From a virus, in the IMG/VR virus record IMGVR_UViG_3300035698_000562, positions 1 to 27,159 of that record: DNA of 27,159 nt. One strand, given 5' to 3'. Positions 1 to 8,034 of this stretch are shown here, piece after piece. Made by a program: the position numbers and the translations under genes. The stretch's first letter is position 1; the number at the start of each line of letters is the position of its first letter. Under the pieces are notes generated by a model. That model saw nothing but the letters and a program-made list of their open reading frames with translations, was not told the origin of the DNA and searched no databases.

Positions 1-46
1 ATGTATGCGAAGCACCGGAAATAAAAATGCGTGTCGGTTTTAAATT

Positions 47-75
47 TTGTTACACTTTTTTGTTACATTGTTACA
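47..75. repeat. Three TTGTTACA direct repeats upstream of the terminase genes
   Basis: The octamer TTGTTACA occurs at 47-54, 60-67 and 68-75; the last two copies abut and the first is offset by 13 bp. The copies lie in the A/T-rich leader just before the small terminase gene. Phages with a GpA-type terminase usually carry the cos/terminase-binding region close to the small-subunit gene, so these could be recognition sites. They could equally be a regulatory operator. Direct observation of the repeats is certain; the role is inferred. Confidence 0.5.
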
Positions 76-125
76 TTAAACAATATGAGAAAAAAAGCTA
101 ATTCAATAAATTTTTACATTTATTC

Positions 126-740
126 ATGCCGTTGATTTCGCGGAAAGAATTTGCAAACAAATGCGGTGTGACATCATCATATTTAAATAATTACATCCGG
201 CGCGGAAAGGTGATTTTGATTAAAAATCAAGTGGACATGGCGGATCCGGAAAACCAAGAGTTTTTAATAAAAAGAATTGGTGGATCCGGTGATGTTGTAG
301 TTAAAAAGAAGTTGAAGAAATCACCGGAACCACATCATCCGGAACCGGATGTGGGATTAACAGATTCGGAAAAAATTGAAATTGAAAAAAGAAAAATTGA
401 AGGTGATCGGCGAACAGTTGCCACGATTCAAAAAATTGAAGCCGAAGCGCGATTAAAACAATTGCAAGCGGCAAAATTATCCGGCGAATCTATATCATTG
501 GACGTGGCCATGGATATTGTTTCACAATTATCACAATCATTTATCACCGGATTCCGTGGTTTTTGTGATAATCTTGCATTAAGAATCGCGCATGAATCAA
601 GATTGTCCAAACAACAGACATCCGACATGCGCAAAATGATCACCGAAGGAATGAATAATTCCATTGACAGTTCAGTTGAGCAAGCGAAAGTTGATTTAAA
701 AAAGATGTCGGAACAATATCAATCAAATAAAAAACGATGA
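126..740 (+). CDS. Terminase small subunit, Nu1-like (204 aa)
   Basis: Predicted DNA-recognition subunit of the packaging motor, which binds the phage packaging site and hands DNA to the large subunit. Residues 1-35 read as a winged helix-turn-helix (ISRKEFANKCGVTSSYLNNY followed by a basic wing), as in lambda Nu1. A charged linker (about 60-80) follows, then a long Lys/Glu-rich helical region (about 80-125) and a C-terminal helical part likely to serve oligomerisation and contact with the large subunit. The stop codon overlaps the large-terminase start in an ATGA arrangement, implying translational coupling. The ATG at 126 is preceded by an A/T-rich leader without a Shine-Dalgarno motif, like the other starts here. 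The assignment rests on the helix-turn-helix, the size and the neighbour; overall sequence identity to Nu1 is not obvious. Confidence 0.8.
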   Translation: MPLISRKEFANKCGVTSSYLNNYIRRGKVILIKNQVDMADPENQEFLIKRIGGSGDVVVKKKLKKSPEPHHPEPDVGLTDSEKIEIEKRKIEGDRRTVATIQKIEAEARLKQLQAAKLSGESISLDVAMDIVSQLSQSFITGFRGFCDNLALRIAHESRLSKQQTSDMRKMITEGMNNSIDSSVEQAKVDLKKMSEQYQSNKKR

Positions 741-2791
741 ATTTGTTTAATTATAACATTGATTCCTTAATTGAACCATTAACGGAAAGTTTACGACATC
801 ATTTGTCGGACATCAAACCATCCGATTGGGCGGAATCACACCGCCGGTTGTCACCGGACGTGTCATTGATTGGCGGAAAATTTTCATATTACAATTCACC
901 ATATCTTCGAGAAATCATTGATTTTTATTCACCGGATTGTCCATGGAGTGTTGGCGCGTTCATGAAAGCATCACAAATTGGAAACACCGTTGGTGTAATT
1001 GAAAACGCACTTGGATGGATCATTGAAAATCAACCGGGAAACACATTGTATTTGGTTGGACATGCGGAATTGGTTAGTCCATCAATGTTGAAGATTGACA
1101 AAATGATTGATTCATGCAATATCCGCCATTTAATTCGCGCCACAACACAAAGGATCCGCCGAACAAAATCCGGTGACACCGATAAAATGAAGGAGTTTCC
1201 AAATGGGTATTTGCGAATGGGCCACGTCAACCATAAAAGTTTACGGAACGAATCATTTCAATATGGATTTATTGATGATTATGAAGCGATGAAAGGTGCA
1301 ACCAATGAAGCCGGTGCAACCGACAAATTAATTTTACATCGTTTTGCAGCATATGAAAAAAAAATGAAGGTGTTGTTCATGTCATCACCGGAGTTAAAAA
1401 ACCAATCAAATATTGAACCGCTATTTTTGAAAGGTGATCAAAGGTATTGGCACATCCCATGTCCACATTGTAATAAAAAAATAATTTGGCATTGGACAAC
1501 GCCAATGGTTAATGATCCGGAAGAAACCGCCGGCATTGTTTATGAATTGGATGATGGTGAATTAATTCCGGAATCGGTTGCATATAAATGTCAGGAATGC
1601 GGAAACACATTTGATGATCGAAACAAAATGGAGTTATTAAACGCCGGTGAATTTATTCCAACGGCGAAATCAAAAGAACCGGGATTTGTTTCGTGGCATG
1701 TTTCCGCGTTATATGCGCCAACATTTATGTATGGATGGACGCATTATGTCCGGGAATACTTGGATGCATATCCGCCCGGTGGCCAAGAATCAGAACCAAA
1801 GGCAAAAGCATTTTACAATCTTGGAATGGGATTGACATTTGAAGAAAAAACGGATCAATTAGATGGTTCACAATTACAAATGAACATCCGGAAATATGAC
1901 ATTGGATCGGTGCCGGAAAAAATGTCAATTGATGATGGCAATGGTCGCGTGGTGTTATTAACATTAGCGTGTGATTTAAATGGAATTGAAGTTGATGCGC
2001 GATTGGATTATGAAATTATCGCATGGACCGAAAACATGACAACATATTCAGTTCAACACGGATCCATTGGTTCATTTGTTCCGCGTGAAGGTACACGGAA
2101 GAATAAACCGGATCGTTATAAATGGACATATCATCACAATACAGAACGAAGCGTTTGGCCGGAGTTAGAAAATATTTTAAATGACACGTATGAAGTTGAT
2201 TCCGAAAATGGAAAACGAAGAATGAAAATTTTTTGCGGCGGAATTGATGTTGGTCATTATGATCAATATGCATGGCAATTCATGGACATGCATCAAGAAT
2301 TTATTTTATTTGGATTAAAAGGTGAAGGAGTGACCGAAAATCCAAGATTAAAATCAAAATACCTTCCAACCGAACACAATACATCATATTATAAAATCGG
2401 GAAAGCGCGTGATAATTTATTTATTGTTAATGTCAATTTGGTCAAAGATGATTTAGCGTCACGAATGCGATTGCAGTTCGATAAAAATATTCAAACAAAA
2501 CAACCGGCCGGATTCATAAATTATCCACAACCATCCGATGGTTTATATTTATTTGAAAATTATTTTAGTCATTTTGAGGCGGAACAACGTATTAATGAAC
2601 GCCGTGCCGATGGAACGGTGATTGGAACCAAGTGGAAAAAAAAGGTGTCAACCGCACAAAACCACATGTTTGATTGCATGGTTTACAACATGACCATCCG
2701 ACAAATATTCACCGATATTATATTAAAGGACGCCGGAATTAAAAACGGCCAATGGTCCGATTATTGTAAAATTATTACAAAGAAAAAATGA
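737..2791 (+). CDS. Terminase large subunit, lambda GpA family (684 aa)
   Basis: ATPase-nuclease that cuts concatemeric DNA and pumps it into the procapsid. N-terminal ATPase: a deviant Walker A, KASQIGNT, starts at K77, with the lysine at the beginning of the motif as in lambda gpA. A Walker B-like FIDDYEAM lies at about 178-185. A zinc-binding insert has CPHC at 242-245 and CQEC at 285-288, at the place where lambda gpA has its CPHC pair. Nuclease: a first catalytic Asp in LTLACD (about D413), a second in GGIDVGHYD (about D504) and a late FDCMVYN motif (about 663), matching lambda LDCFVYA. Length is close to lambda gpA (641 aa). The start overlaps the small subunit stop and its own stop overlaps the next gene, both as ATGA. 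The family implies cos-type packaging. Confidence 0.95.
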   Translation: MNLFNYNIDSLIEPLTESLRHHLSDIKPSDWAESHRRLSPDVSLIGGKFSYYNSPYLREIIDFYSPDCPWSVGAFMKASQIGNTVGVIENALGWIIENQPGNTLYLVGHAELVSPSMLKIDKMIDSCNIRHLIRATTQRIRRTKSGDTDKMKEFPNGYLRMGHVNHKSLRNESFQYGFIDDYEAMKGATNEAGATDKLILHRFAAYEKKMKVLFMSSPELKNQSNIEPLFLKGDQRYWHIPCPHCNKKIIWHWTTPMVNDPEETAGIVYELDDGELIPESVAYKCQECGNTFDDRNKMELLNAGEFIPTAKSKEPGFVSWHVSALYAPTFMYGWTHYVREYLDAYPPGGQESEPKAKAFYNLGMGLTFEEKTDQLDGSQLQMNIRKYDIGSVPEKMSIDDGNGRVVLLTLACDLNGIEVDARLDYEIIAWTENMTTYSVQHGSIGSFVPREGTRKNKPDRYKWTYHHNTERSVWPELENILNDTYEVDSENGKRRMKIFCGGIDVGHYDQYAWQFMDMHQEFILFGLKGEGVTENPRLKSKYLPTEHNTSYYKIGKARDNLFIVNVNLVKDDLASRMRLQFDKNIQTKQPAGFINYPQPSDGLYLFENYFSHFEAEQRINERRADGTVIGTKWKKKVSTAQNHMFDCMVYNMTIRQIFTDIILKDAGIKNGQWSDYCKIITKKK

Positions 2792-3483
2792 AAATTGGCG
2801 TTATTATGCCGCATCGCGGTGACCGAAATATTTTTTTAAAACAATTTAACCGGTGTTTGGATTACCAAACATTAAAACCGGAAGTGGTTGAAATTATTGA
2901 TTACAAACCAACATCCGATGTGGTTGACATCACACCACGTTATCGTGAAGGATATAAACGATTGAGTGGAAAAGGATTGGATGTGATTGCATTCATGGAA
3001 ATTGATGATTATTATCATCCACAATATTTGGAACAAATTGTTTCCGCATGGAAACGTCATCACAAACCGACCGTGTTCGGTACCAATTACACAATTTATT
3101 ATCACCTTCATTTAAAAAAATATTTTCGGTTCGAACATTTCCGCCGATCATCAATGATGTCCACGTTATTAAAACCGGATCTTCAAATTAATTGGCCGCG
3201 TGATGATGATCCATATACGGACCTCCATATTTGGAAACAATTCAAAGACATTGCAAAATCTAAGGGAGTTAATGCAAACACATCATGGATGACGTTCCAA
3301 CCAAAACAACATATTTGTGTTGGAATTAAACATGGAATTGGAATGTGTGGTGGACGAATGCATGTTGATCATTTATATAAATACAAACATTCAGATCCAA
3401 CACTTGAATATTTATCAAAAGTGGTTGATAAAGAATCATTGGAATTTTATAAATCATTAGAAATGCCACATTTTTTTCCGTGA
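2788..3483 (+). CDS. GT-A-type glycosyltransferase family protein (231 aa)
   Basis: Looks like a small soluble GT-A fold (GT2-like) glycosyltransferase. The N-terminus MKIGVIMPHRGDR is a typical first strand and nucleotide-sugar loop, and EIDDYYHPQYLE (about 71-82) carries the DxD-like metal/nucleotide-sugar motif. Similar DDxY sequences are common in phage glycosyltransferases encoded close to the terminase. The acceptor is unknown: it could be modified phage DNA bases, capsid proteins or a host glycan. No membrane segment is visible. It is translationally coupled (ATGA) to the terminase gene and is followed at once by a hairpin with a U-tract, so it seems to be the last gene of the packaging transcript. 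A catalytic role is likely from the DxD but unproven. Confidence 0.7.
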   Translation: MKIGVIMPHRGDRNIFLKQFNRCLDYQTLKPEVVEIIDYKPTSDVVDITPRYREGYKRLSGKGLDVIAFMEIDDYYHPQYLEQIVSAWKRHHKPTVFGTNYTIYYHLHLKKYFRFEHFRRSSMMSTLLKPDLQINWPRDDDPYTDLHIWKQFKDIAKSKGVNANTSWMTFQPKQHICVGIKHGIGMCGGRMHVDHLYKYKHSDPTLEYLSKVVDKESLEFYKSLEMPHFFP

Positions 3484-3493
3484 TCATTTTAAT

Positions 3494-3510
3494 TTCCTTC
3501 ATTGAAGGAA
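3494..3510. promoter_or_regulatory. 17-bp palindromic operator candidate, copy 1
   Basis: TTCCTTCATTGAAGGAA is a perfect 8+1+8 palindrome. Its exact reverse complement is found once more in the window, at 16683-16699 next to an RHH regulator gene. This copy lies about 85 bp upstream of the tail sheath start, so it is well placed to control the tail transcript. A weak promoter-like TTG (3547-3549) and TATTTAAA (3574-3581) with a 24-nt spacer lies between it and the gene, but it matches the Bacteroidota TAnnTTTG consensus poorly. Confidence 0.5.
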
Positions 3511-3520
3511 TTTTTTTTTA
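3494..3520 (+). terminator. Hairpin with U-tract after the glycosyltransferase gene
   Basis: TTCCTTC (3494-3500), loop ATT and GAAGGAA (3504-3510) are followed by nine T residues (3511-3519). This has the form of a rho-independent terminator for the packaging transcript. The same 17-bp palindrome recurs at 16683-16699, where there is no long U-tract, so this site may also or instead be an operator. Confidence 0.6.
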
Positions 3521-3596
3521 TTCCATTTTTCATGCGCGTATATTCGTTGACCGATGTAGTATGCAAACACACGTATTTAAATGAAAAAATTCACAC

Positions 3597-5108
3597 ATGA
3601 GTGATGCCGTAGGCCTTGAAAGGGTTTCAAAAATAGTTGGTTACAAAATTGTAAAGGCTAATTTCAACAACAACACGCCAAATTTACCGCAAAGAATCGC
3701 GATTTTAGGCGAGGCCAACAACGCGAATCAATCCGGTTTGAGTGTTGAACCGGAAGTTATTACAAGCGCAAAAGAAGCCGGTGATTTATATGGATTTGGT
3801 TCACCAATCCACATAATCATGCGGATATTGCGTCCACAATCGGGTGGTGGCATTGGTGGCATTCCAACCGTTGTTTATCCACAAGCAGAAGCAGTCGGCG
3901 CAACATCAAAAATTATTGACGTTACGCCAACCGGTACGGCCACCGGCAACGGAACGCATTATTTAAAGATTGCCGGCCGTGACAATGTTGATGGACAATT
4001 TTATGCGATTGGTATTGTTGCCGGTGACACCACATCGGACATCACCGCAAAAGTTGCGAACGCAGTTAATAATGTTTCCGGATCACCAATGATTGGTGAT
4101 GATTACACGTATGAAACAAGATTCACATCTAAACACAAAGGATTAACGGCGGATAAATTATCCATCACCGTTGACACCACGGAGGCACCCAGTATTGGAA
4201 TAACATGGTCGGTTGAAAATATTGAATCCGGATCCGGAACACCATCCATTTCCGATGCGTTGAGTAAATTCCAAAACGATTGGAACACACTTGTTATCAA
4301 TTCATATGGTATGCATGATTCCACAATGGATTTATTGGAATCGTTTAACGGCATTGCAGATCCAACGAATCCGACCGGAAGATACACCGGAATCATAATG
4401 AAACCATTTGTTGCATTAACCGGATCCACGGATGATGATCCAAGTGATGAAACCGAATCAAGAAAAATTGAAATGACAATTGCCATTTGTCCGGCACCAA
4501 ATTCCGCCGGTTTACCGATGGAAGCAGCCGCAAACATGGCGTTGTTACAAGGAAGAATTGCACAAGATAATCCACATTTGGATGTTCAAGATAAATTCTA
4601 TGTGGACATGCCGGTTCCAAGTGATGGTGACATTGGTTCAATGTCAGATTATGAAAACCGCGATGCATTTGTGAAAAAAGGATGTTCAACCGTTGAATTG
4701 GTTGCCGGAAAATTTAAAGTTGTGGATTTTGTCACATCATATCATCCGGATGGTGAATTACCACCACAATTCCGTTATGTAAGGAATTTAAATATTGATT
4801 GGAATATTCGATTTAGATATTATTTATTGGAACAAATTCATGTGGTTGGAAAGGCAATCGCGAATGACACCGATAATGTTTCAGTTCAAAACGTGATCAA
4901 ACCGAAAGGATGGATTCAAATTGTTTCAGATTTAGCGGATCAGTTATCGCAAGATGCGGTGATTGTTGACGCGGCATTTATGCAAGATTCAATTGTTGTT
5001 GCAATTTCATCATCCAATCCGGATCGTTTAGAAACCGAATTTTCATATAAAAGAAGTGGATTTGCAAGAATCAGTTCAACGAATGCAAAGGCCGGATTTA
5101 ATTTTTAA
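3597..5108 (+). CDS. Tail sheath protein, Mu gpL-like (503 aa)
   Basis: Predicted contractile sheath subunit that wraps the tail tube and shortens on infection. The length and the N-terminal pattern (a short leader, an extended NNTPNLPQRIAILGEANNAN strand, and a SAKEAGDLYGFGSPIH stretch about 60-75 residues in) fit the Mu gpL/FluMu sheath family. The central part is Gly/Thr-rich beta structure. The C-terminal end, with LETEFSYKRSGFARISSTNAKAG, resembles the conserved sheath core that interlocks neighbouring subunits. It opens the tail module after a 113-bp non-coding gap containing the palindromic hairpin and is followed at once by the tube gene, the invariant sheath-tube order of contractile tails. 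A tiny out-of-frame ATG at 3581 in the leader gives only seven codons and is not taken as the start. Confidence 0.9.
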   Translation: MSDAVGLERVSKIVGYKIVKANFNNNTPNLPQRIAILGEANNANQSGLSVEPEVITSAKEAGDLYGFGSPIHIIMRILRPQSGGGIGGIPTVVYPQAEAVGATSKIIDVTPTGTATGNGTHYLKIAGRDNVDGQFYAIGIVAGDTTSDITAKVANAVNNVSGSPMIGDDYTYETRFTSKHKGLTADKLSITVDTTEAPSIGITWSVENIESGSGTPSISDALSKFQNDWNTLVINSYGMHDSTMDLLESFNGIADPTNPTGRYTGIIMKPFVALTGSTDDDPSDETESRKIEMTIAICPAPNSAGLPMEAAANMALLQGRIAQDNPHLDVQDKFYVDMPVPSDGDIGSMSDYENRDAFVKKGCSTVELVAGKFKVVDFVTSYHPDGELPPQFRYVRNLNIDWNIRFRYYLLEQIHVVGKAIANDTDNVSVQNVIKPKGWIQIVSDLADQLSQDAVIVDAAFMQDSIVVAISSSNPDRLETEFSYKRSGFARISSTNAKAGFNF

Positions 5109-5126
5109 TGTAAAAAAAACAAAAAT

Positions 5127-5531
5127 ATGAATGTTGGCGGCGATATTTTAGAAATCACATTTACACACGAAACCATTGGTTCCGGTGTAATATTTCCAAT
5201 GTCTAATTCGGACGGATCCATGGATTTGGGTGGTTATCGTTCAAACGATGACGCCGACATGATTGCCGGGAATGGTGACATGGTGGATCAGATGAACAAC
5301 AAACGTTGGTCAATGGAATGTCCGGTTGTGTGGGATGCAAACACACGTGAAGATCTTGAAAAATTAAATCAATTAGCCGCGTCAACGATTCCGGCAGATT
5401 GGACCATTTCATTAATCAATGGTGTAATTTATTCCGGTAAAGGAAAACCGGTTGGTGATTATGTTGGAAACACTAACAACGCACAATTTCCATTAAAAAT
5501 TTCCGGTGGAGGAAAATTAAAGAAACAATAA
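5127..5531 (+). CDS. Tail tube protein, Mu gpM-like (134 aa)
   Basis: Predicted subunit of the inner tail tube through which DNA passes. It is a compact beta-rich protein (VGGDILEITFTHETIGSGVIF at the start) with a C-terminal GKGKPVGDYVGNTNNAQFPLKI stretch, a recognisable feature of Mu gpM-like tubes in which a GxP/GD turn precedes the closing strands. Length matches Mu gpM (about 118 aa). It directly follows the sheath and precedes the chaperone and tape measure, the standard order. The leader is A-rich (AAAAAAAACAAAAAT) with no Shine-Dalgarno sequence. Confidence 0.85.
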   Translation: MNVGGDILEITFTHETIGSGVIFPMSNSDGSMDLGGYRSNDDADMIAGNGDMVDQMNNKRWSMECPVVWDANTREDLEKLNQLAASTIPADWTISLINGVIYSGKGKPVGDYVGNTNNAQFPLKISGGGKLKKQ

Positions 5532-5543
5532 AAACTTTTTAAC

Positions 5544-5942
5544 ATGGCCGAACAAAAAGTTAATTCAACACAAGCCGGTGTTGAATTTGATGAATGGTTA
5601 AATTCCAAGCGAATCCGAGAATCACGCCGTGAAGCGCGTGATCATCAAATTGCGGATTGCGTTTCAGCAATTCAAGAAGGAATTTTGGAATTTGACAATG
5701 AAACAAAGATTTTAAAACACAATTTGATTTTTGAAGTCAATGAAATTGATTCGGTGGAATATAAAAACCGCGTTTCAAGTAAAGACGTAGAACGATATTT
5801 GAAAGGCGTTGCACCGAATGATGCCGATGGCAGATTGCGCGCGTGGATTTGCGCATTAACCGGTCAACCGGTGAATGTGATCCGGAACATGGACACGGAA
5901 GATTTATCAATTGCACAATCAATTGCCCTTTTTTTCCAATAA
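5544..5942 (+). CDS. Tail assembly chaperone, unshifted form (132 aa)
   Basis: Small mostly helical protein placed exactly between tube and tape measure genes, the position of the tail assembly chaperones (Mu gp41, P2 gpE, lambda gpG). These bind the tape measure protein during tail assembly and are absent from the mature virion. The N-terminus is rich in Arg/Glu/Asp and the centre (about 50-75) has a short beta pattern. The last codons are read through TTTTTTC and end in TAA at 5940-5942. In this family a fixed fraction of ribosomes shifts to -1 near the end to make a longer product, and that arrangement is present here. Sequence alone would not identify it; the position and the shift site do. 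Confidence 0.75.
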   Translation: MAEQKVNSTQAGVEFDEWLNSKRIRESRREARDHQIADCVSAIQEGILEFDNETKILKHNLIFEVNEIDSVEYKNRVSSKDVERYLKGVAPNDADGRLRAWICALTGQPVNVIRNMDTEDLSIAQSIALFFQ

Positions 5943-6112
5943 CCGATCACACGCCGGAAAGCATAAGCAACATGATCAAAGGTGTTGTTAGAACATTTAA
6001 TTGGACGCCGGATGTGATTGATAATTTATTTTTGGATGATATTGATCACCATGGTTTAATTTTTTGGCATAACGACATCGTTGAAGTCAGTAAAGAACTA
6101 AAAGGTGATTAA
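5544..6112 (+). CDS. Tail assembly chaperone, -1 frameshift product (about 189 aa)
   Basis: Joining frame 0 (5544 to 5936) to the -1 frame yields a fusion whose junction reads IALFFPITDHTPESIS. It adds 58 residues that are not otherwise translated from a convincing start. The extension contains two short helices (SISNMIKGVVRTFNWT and HHGLIFWHNDIVEVSKELKG) and ends at TAA 6110-6112, overlapping the tape measure start as TAATG. This matches the G/GT arrangement of lambda and the E/E' arrangement of P2, where the extension contacts the tail tube protein. The -1 region has an in-frame ATG at 5843, but it lies inside the upstream gene and has no sign of being used. Confidence 0.75.
5930..5936 (+). 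promoter_or_regulatory. Programmed -1 ribosomal frameshift heptamer T TTT TTC
   Basis: In frame 0 the codons are GCC CTT TTT TTC CAA TAA, so 5930-5936 is T TTT TTC, a classic X XXY YYZ slippery heptamer with two phenylalanine tRNAs. A shift of one base back re-pairs both tRNAs (TTT TTT) and opens 58 further codons. The frame-0 stop is only two codons downstream. No strong hairpin or pseudoknot is obvious after the site by eye. Confidence 0.75.
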
Positions 6113-8034
6113 TGAGTAATTTTGTAATTCCATCCATATTCACGGCGGTTGACAAGTTTTCCGCACCGCTTGCAACAATGCGCAACAACACCGCGTCATT
6201 TGCTGCAAAATCAGAAGCAAACATTGCGCGTGTGGATCGTGCGTTTCATAAATTAACACCGGGAATTTCATCCGCAACAAAACAAATGTGGAACATGGCC
6301 ACAGCCGCCATTGGAATTGGCGCGGTCATTGGTGGTGTTCATTTTTTCACATCATCAATCAAGGATTATGAAGTTGCATTGGATTCGGCGCAAGCCATCA
6401 CCGGTGCCACTAATAAAGAATTTGTAAATTTCAAAAAACAAATTGAATCGGTGGCATCCGCCACAAGGCAATCAGCTATTGAGGTTGCAAAAGGTTTTGA
6501 GGTTGTTGGATCACAACAACCGGAATTATTAAAAAACGCCGATGCACTTGGTAAGGTTACCGAAGCAAGTATAATTTTATCCAAAGCAAGCCGCGATGAT
6601 TTGGAAACATCATCCAAGAATTTAACCGGTGTGATGAATCAATTCAATTTAACCGCAAAAGATGCAGAACGAACAATGAATGTTTTGGCAGCCGGTTCGG
6701 TTGTTGGTGCGGCATCAATCACCGAAGTTGGTGAAGCGATGAAAAATTTCGGTGCGGTTTCATCATCCGCGAATATGTCATTAGAACAATCGGTTGCATT
6801 AGTTGAAACGGTTGCGAAATTTCAAATAAAAGGTGCCGAAGCCGGAACCAAATTGCGTGGTGTCACTTTAAAATTACAGAAGGCCGGTATCGGTTATGCA
6901 TCCGGACAATTTGATATTAGTAATGCATTAGAAGAAACCCGGAAAAAATTTGAAAGCCTTGGATCCGCAAAAAAACAAGATGCATTTTTAAATCAAATTT
7001 TCGGCGCTGAAAACGTTTCGACCGGTAAAATTTTATTGAACAATATTGATTTATTTAAACAATATACATCCGGCGTCACCGGAACCAACACGGCGGTCAC
7101 ACAAGCGGAACAAAACACATCCAATTTCACAACAAAATTAGATGAATTAAAAAACAGATTTCAAAACATATTAGTTTCAAGCGATAAAACAACCGCCGGA
7201 ATTTCTACATTATCAACTTTTGTTGTGTTTTTAACGAATAATTTAGATTCAATTATTACCATTGGCGTTGCGTTTATCGGAATATGGTTGGCAATCAAAG
7301 CGGTTTTAATGATTTCACGTGCGGCGTTGGTTGCATACAATATTATATTAGGCATTTCAACCTTGATCCAAGGGAAAAGTTTATTTGCATTGCGCGCGAA
7401 TGCGTTTGCGATGAAAACCGTTGCGATTGCAACAAAGGTGATCACGGCGGCGCAATGGTTATGGAATGCGGCAATGTCCGCGAATCCAATTGGATTAGTT
7501 ATCGCCGCAATTGTAGCATTATCCACCGCCGTTTATTTCATTGTTGACGCATGGGATTCATGGGGCGCGTCAATTGCATTTATCACCGGAATCATTGGTG
7601 GACCATTTATCATGGTGATTATGGCGGTCATTTCAATTGTTCAATCGGTCCGCCGGAATTGGGATTTATTGGTTGATTCATTTACCAATGGCGGTTTAAT
7701 TTCCGGTATTTTAATGATCGGAAAAGTTTTGTTGGATGTGATTTTGATGCCGATGCAACAAATAATGGAAGTGATTGCGAATTTAACCGGCGCAAATTGG
7801 GCGGCGGATTTTGCCGCAAACATTGAGCAATTCCGGAATGATCTTGGCGTGAATACTGAAAATCAAACAACCGAAGTTGTTAATCCACAAGCGGATCAAC
7901 AACAATCATTGGCGCGGCAAATCACACAAACCAATAATGCGCGCGTCACCATTGATAATCGTTCCGGTTTTGGAATAAGTTCGGACAATAATGATTTAAT
8001 TGAAATACAAACATCACCATCATTTGAATTATAA
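6112..8034 (+). CDS. Tail tape measure protein, TP901 family (640 aa)
   Basis: Sets tail length and is ejected ahead of the DNA. The N-terminal two-thirds has the TP901 core pattern: a hydrophobic segment near 55-80, a helical run with DYEVALDSAQAITGATNKEF (about 87-106), SRDDLETSSKNLTGVMNQF (about 160-178) and the conserved INEVGEAMKNFG-like stretch (here ITEVGEAMKNFG). An Ala/Ile-rich hydrophobic zone at about 365-510 contains several potential membrane-crossing helices that may act in the inner membrane on ejection. At roughly 0.15 nm per residue the tail would be near 95 nm, assuming no processing. It starts on the last base of the chaperone extension (TAATG) and ends TAATG with the next gene. 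Confidence 0.92.
   Translation: MSNFVIPSIFTAVDKFSAPLATMRNNTASFAAKSEANIARVDRAFHKLTPGISSATKQMWNMATAAIGIGAVIGGVHFFTSSIKDYEVALDSAQAITGATNKEFVNFKKQIESVASATRQSAIEVAKGFEVVGSQQPELLKNADALGKVTEASIILSKASRDDLETSSKNLTGVMNQFNLTAKDAERTMNVLAAGSVVGAASITEVGEAMKNFGAVSSSANMSLEQSVALVETVAKFQIKGAEAGTKLRGVTLKLQKAGIGYASGQFDISNALEETRKKFESLGSAKKQDAFLNQIFGAENVSTGKILLNNIDLFKQYTSGVTGTNTAVTQAEQNTSNFTTKLDELKNRFQNILVSSDKTTAGISTLSTFVVFLTNNLDSIITIGVAFIGIWLAIKAVLMISRAALVAYNIILGISTLIQGKSLFALRANAFAMKTVAIATKVITAAQWLWNAAMSANPIGLVIAAIVALSTAVYFIVDAWDSWGASIAFITGIIGGPFIMVIMAVISIVQSVRRNWDLLVDSFTNGGLISGILMIGKVLLDVILMPMQQIMEVIANLTGANWAADFAANIEQFRNDLGVNTENQTTEVVNPQADQQQSLARQITQTNNARVTIDNRSGFGISSDNNDLIEIQTSPSFEL

Noticed and set aside
1-24. 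Short open stretch ending in TAA at 22-24, possibly the end of an upstream gene
   Set aside because: Only seven codons are in the window; there is not enough to tell a gene end from chance.
3581-3604. Seven-codon frame (MKKFTHE) just before the sheath gene as a leader peptide
   Set aside because: It is too short to distinguish from chance and has no regulatory structure around it.
4103-4537. Long antisense open frame inside the sheath gene
   Set aside because: It mirrors the codon bias of the sense gene, has no family features and no upstream signals.
7161-7526. Antisense open frame inside the tape measure gene
   Set aside because: It is a hydrophobic shadow of the Ala/Ile-rich tape measure segment.
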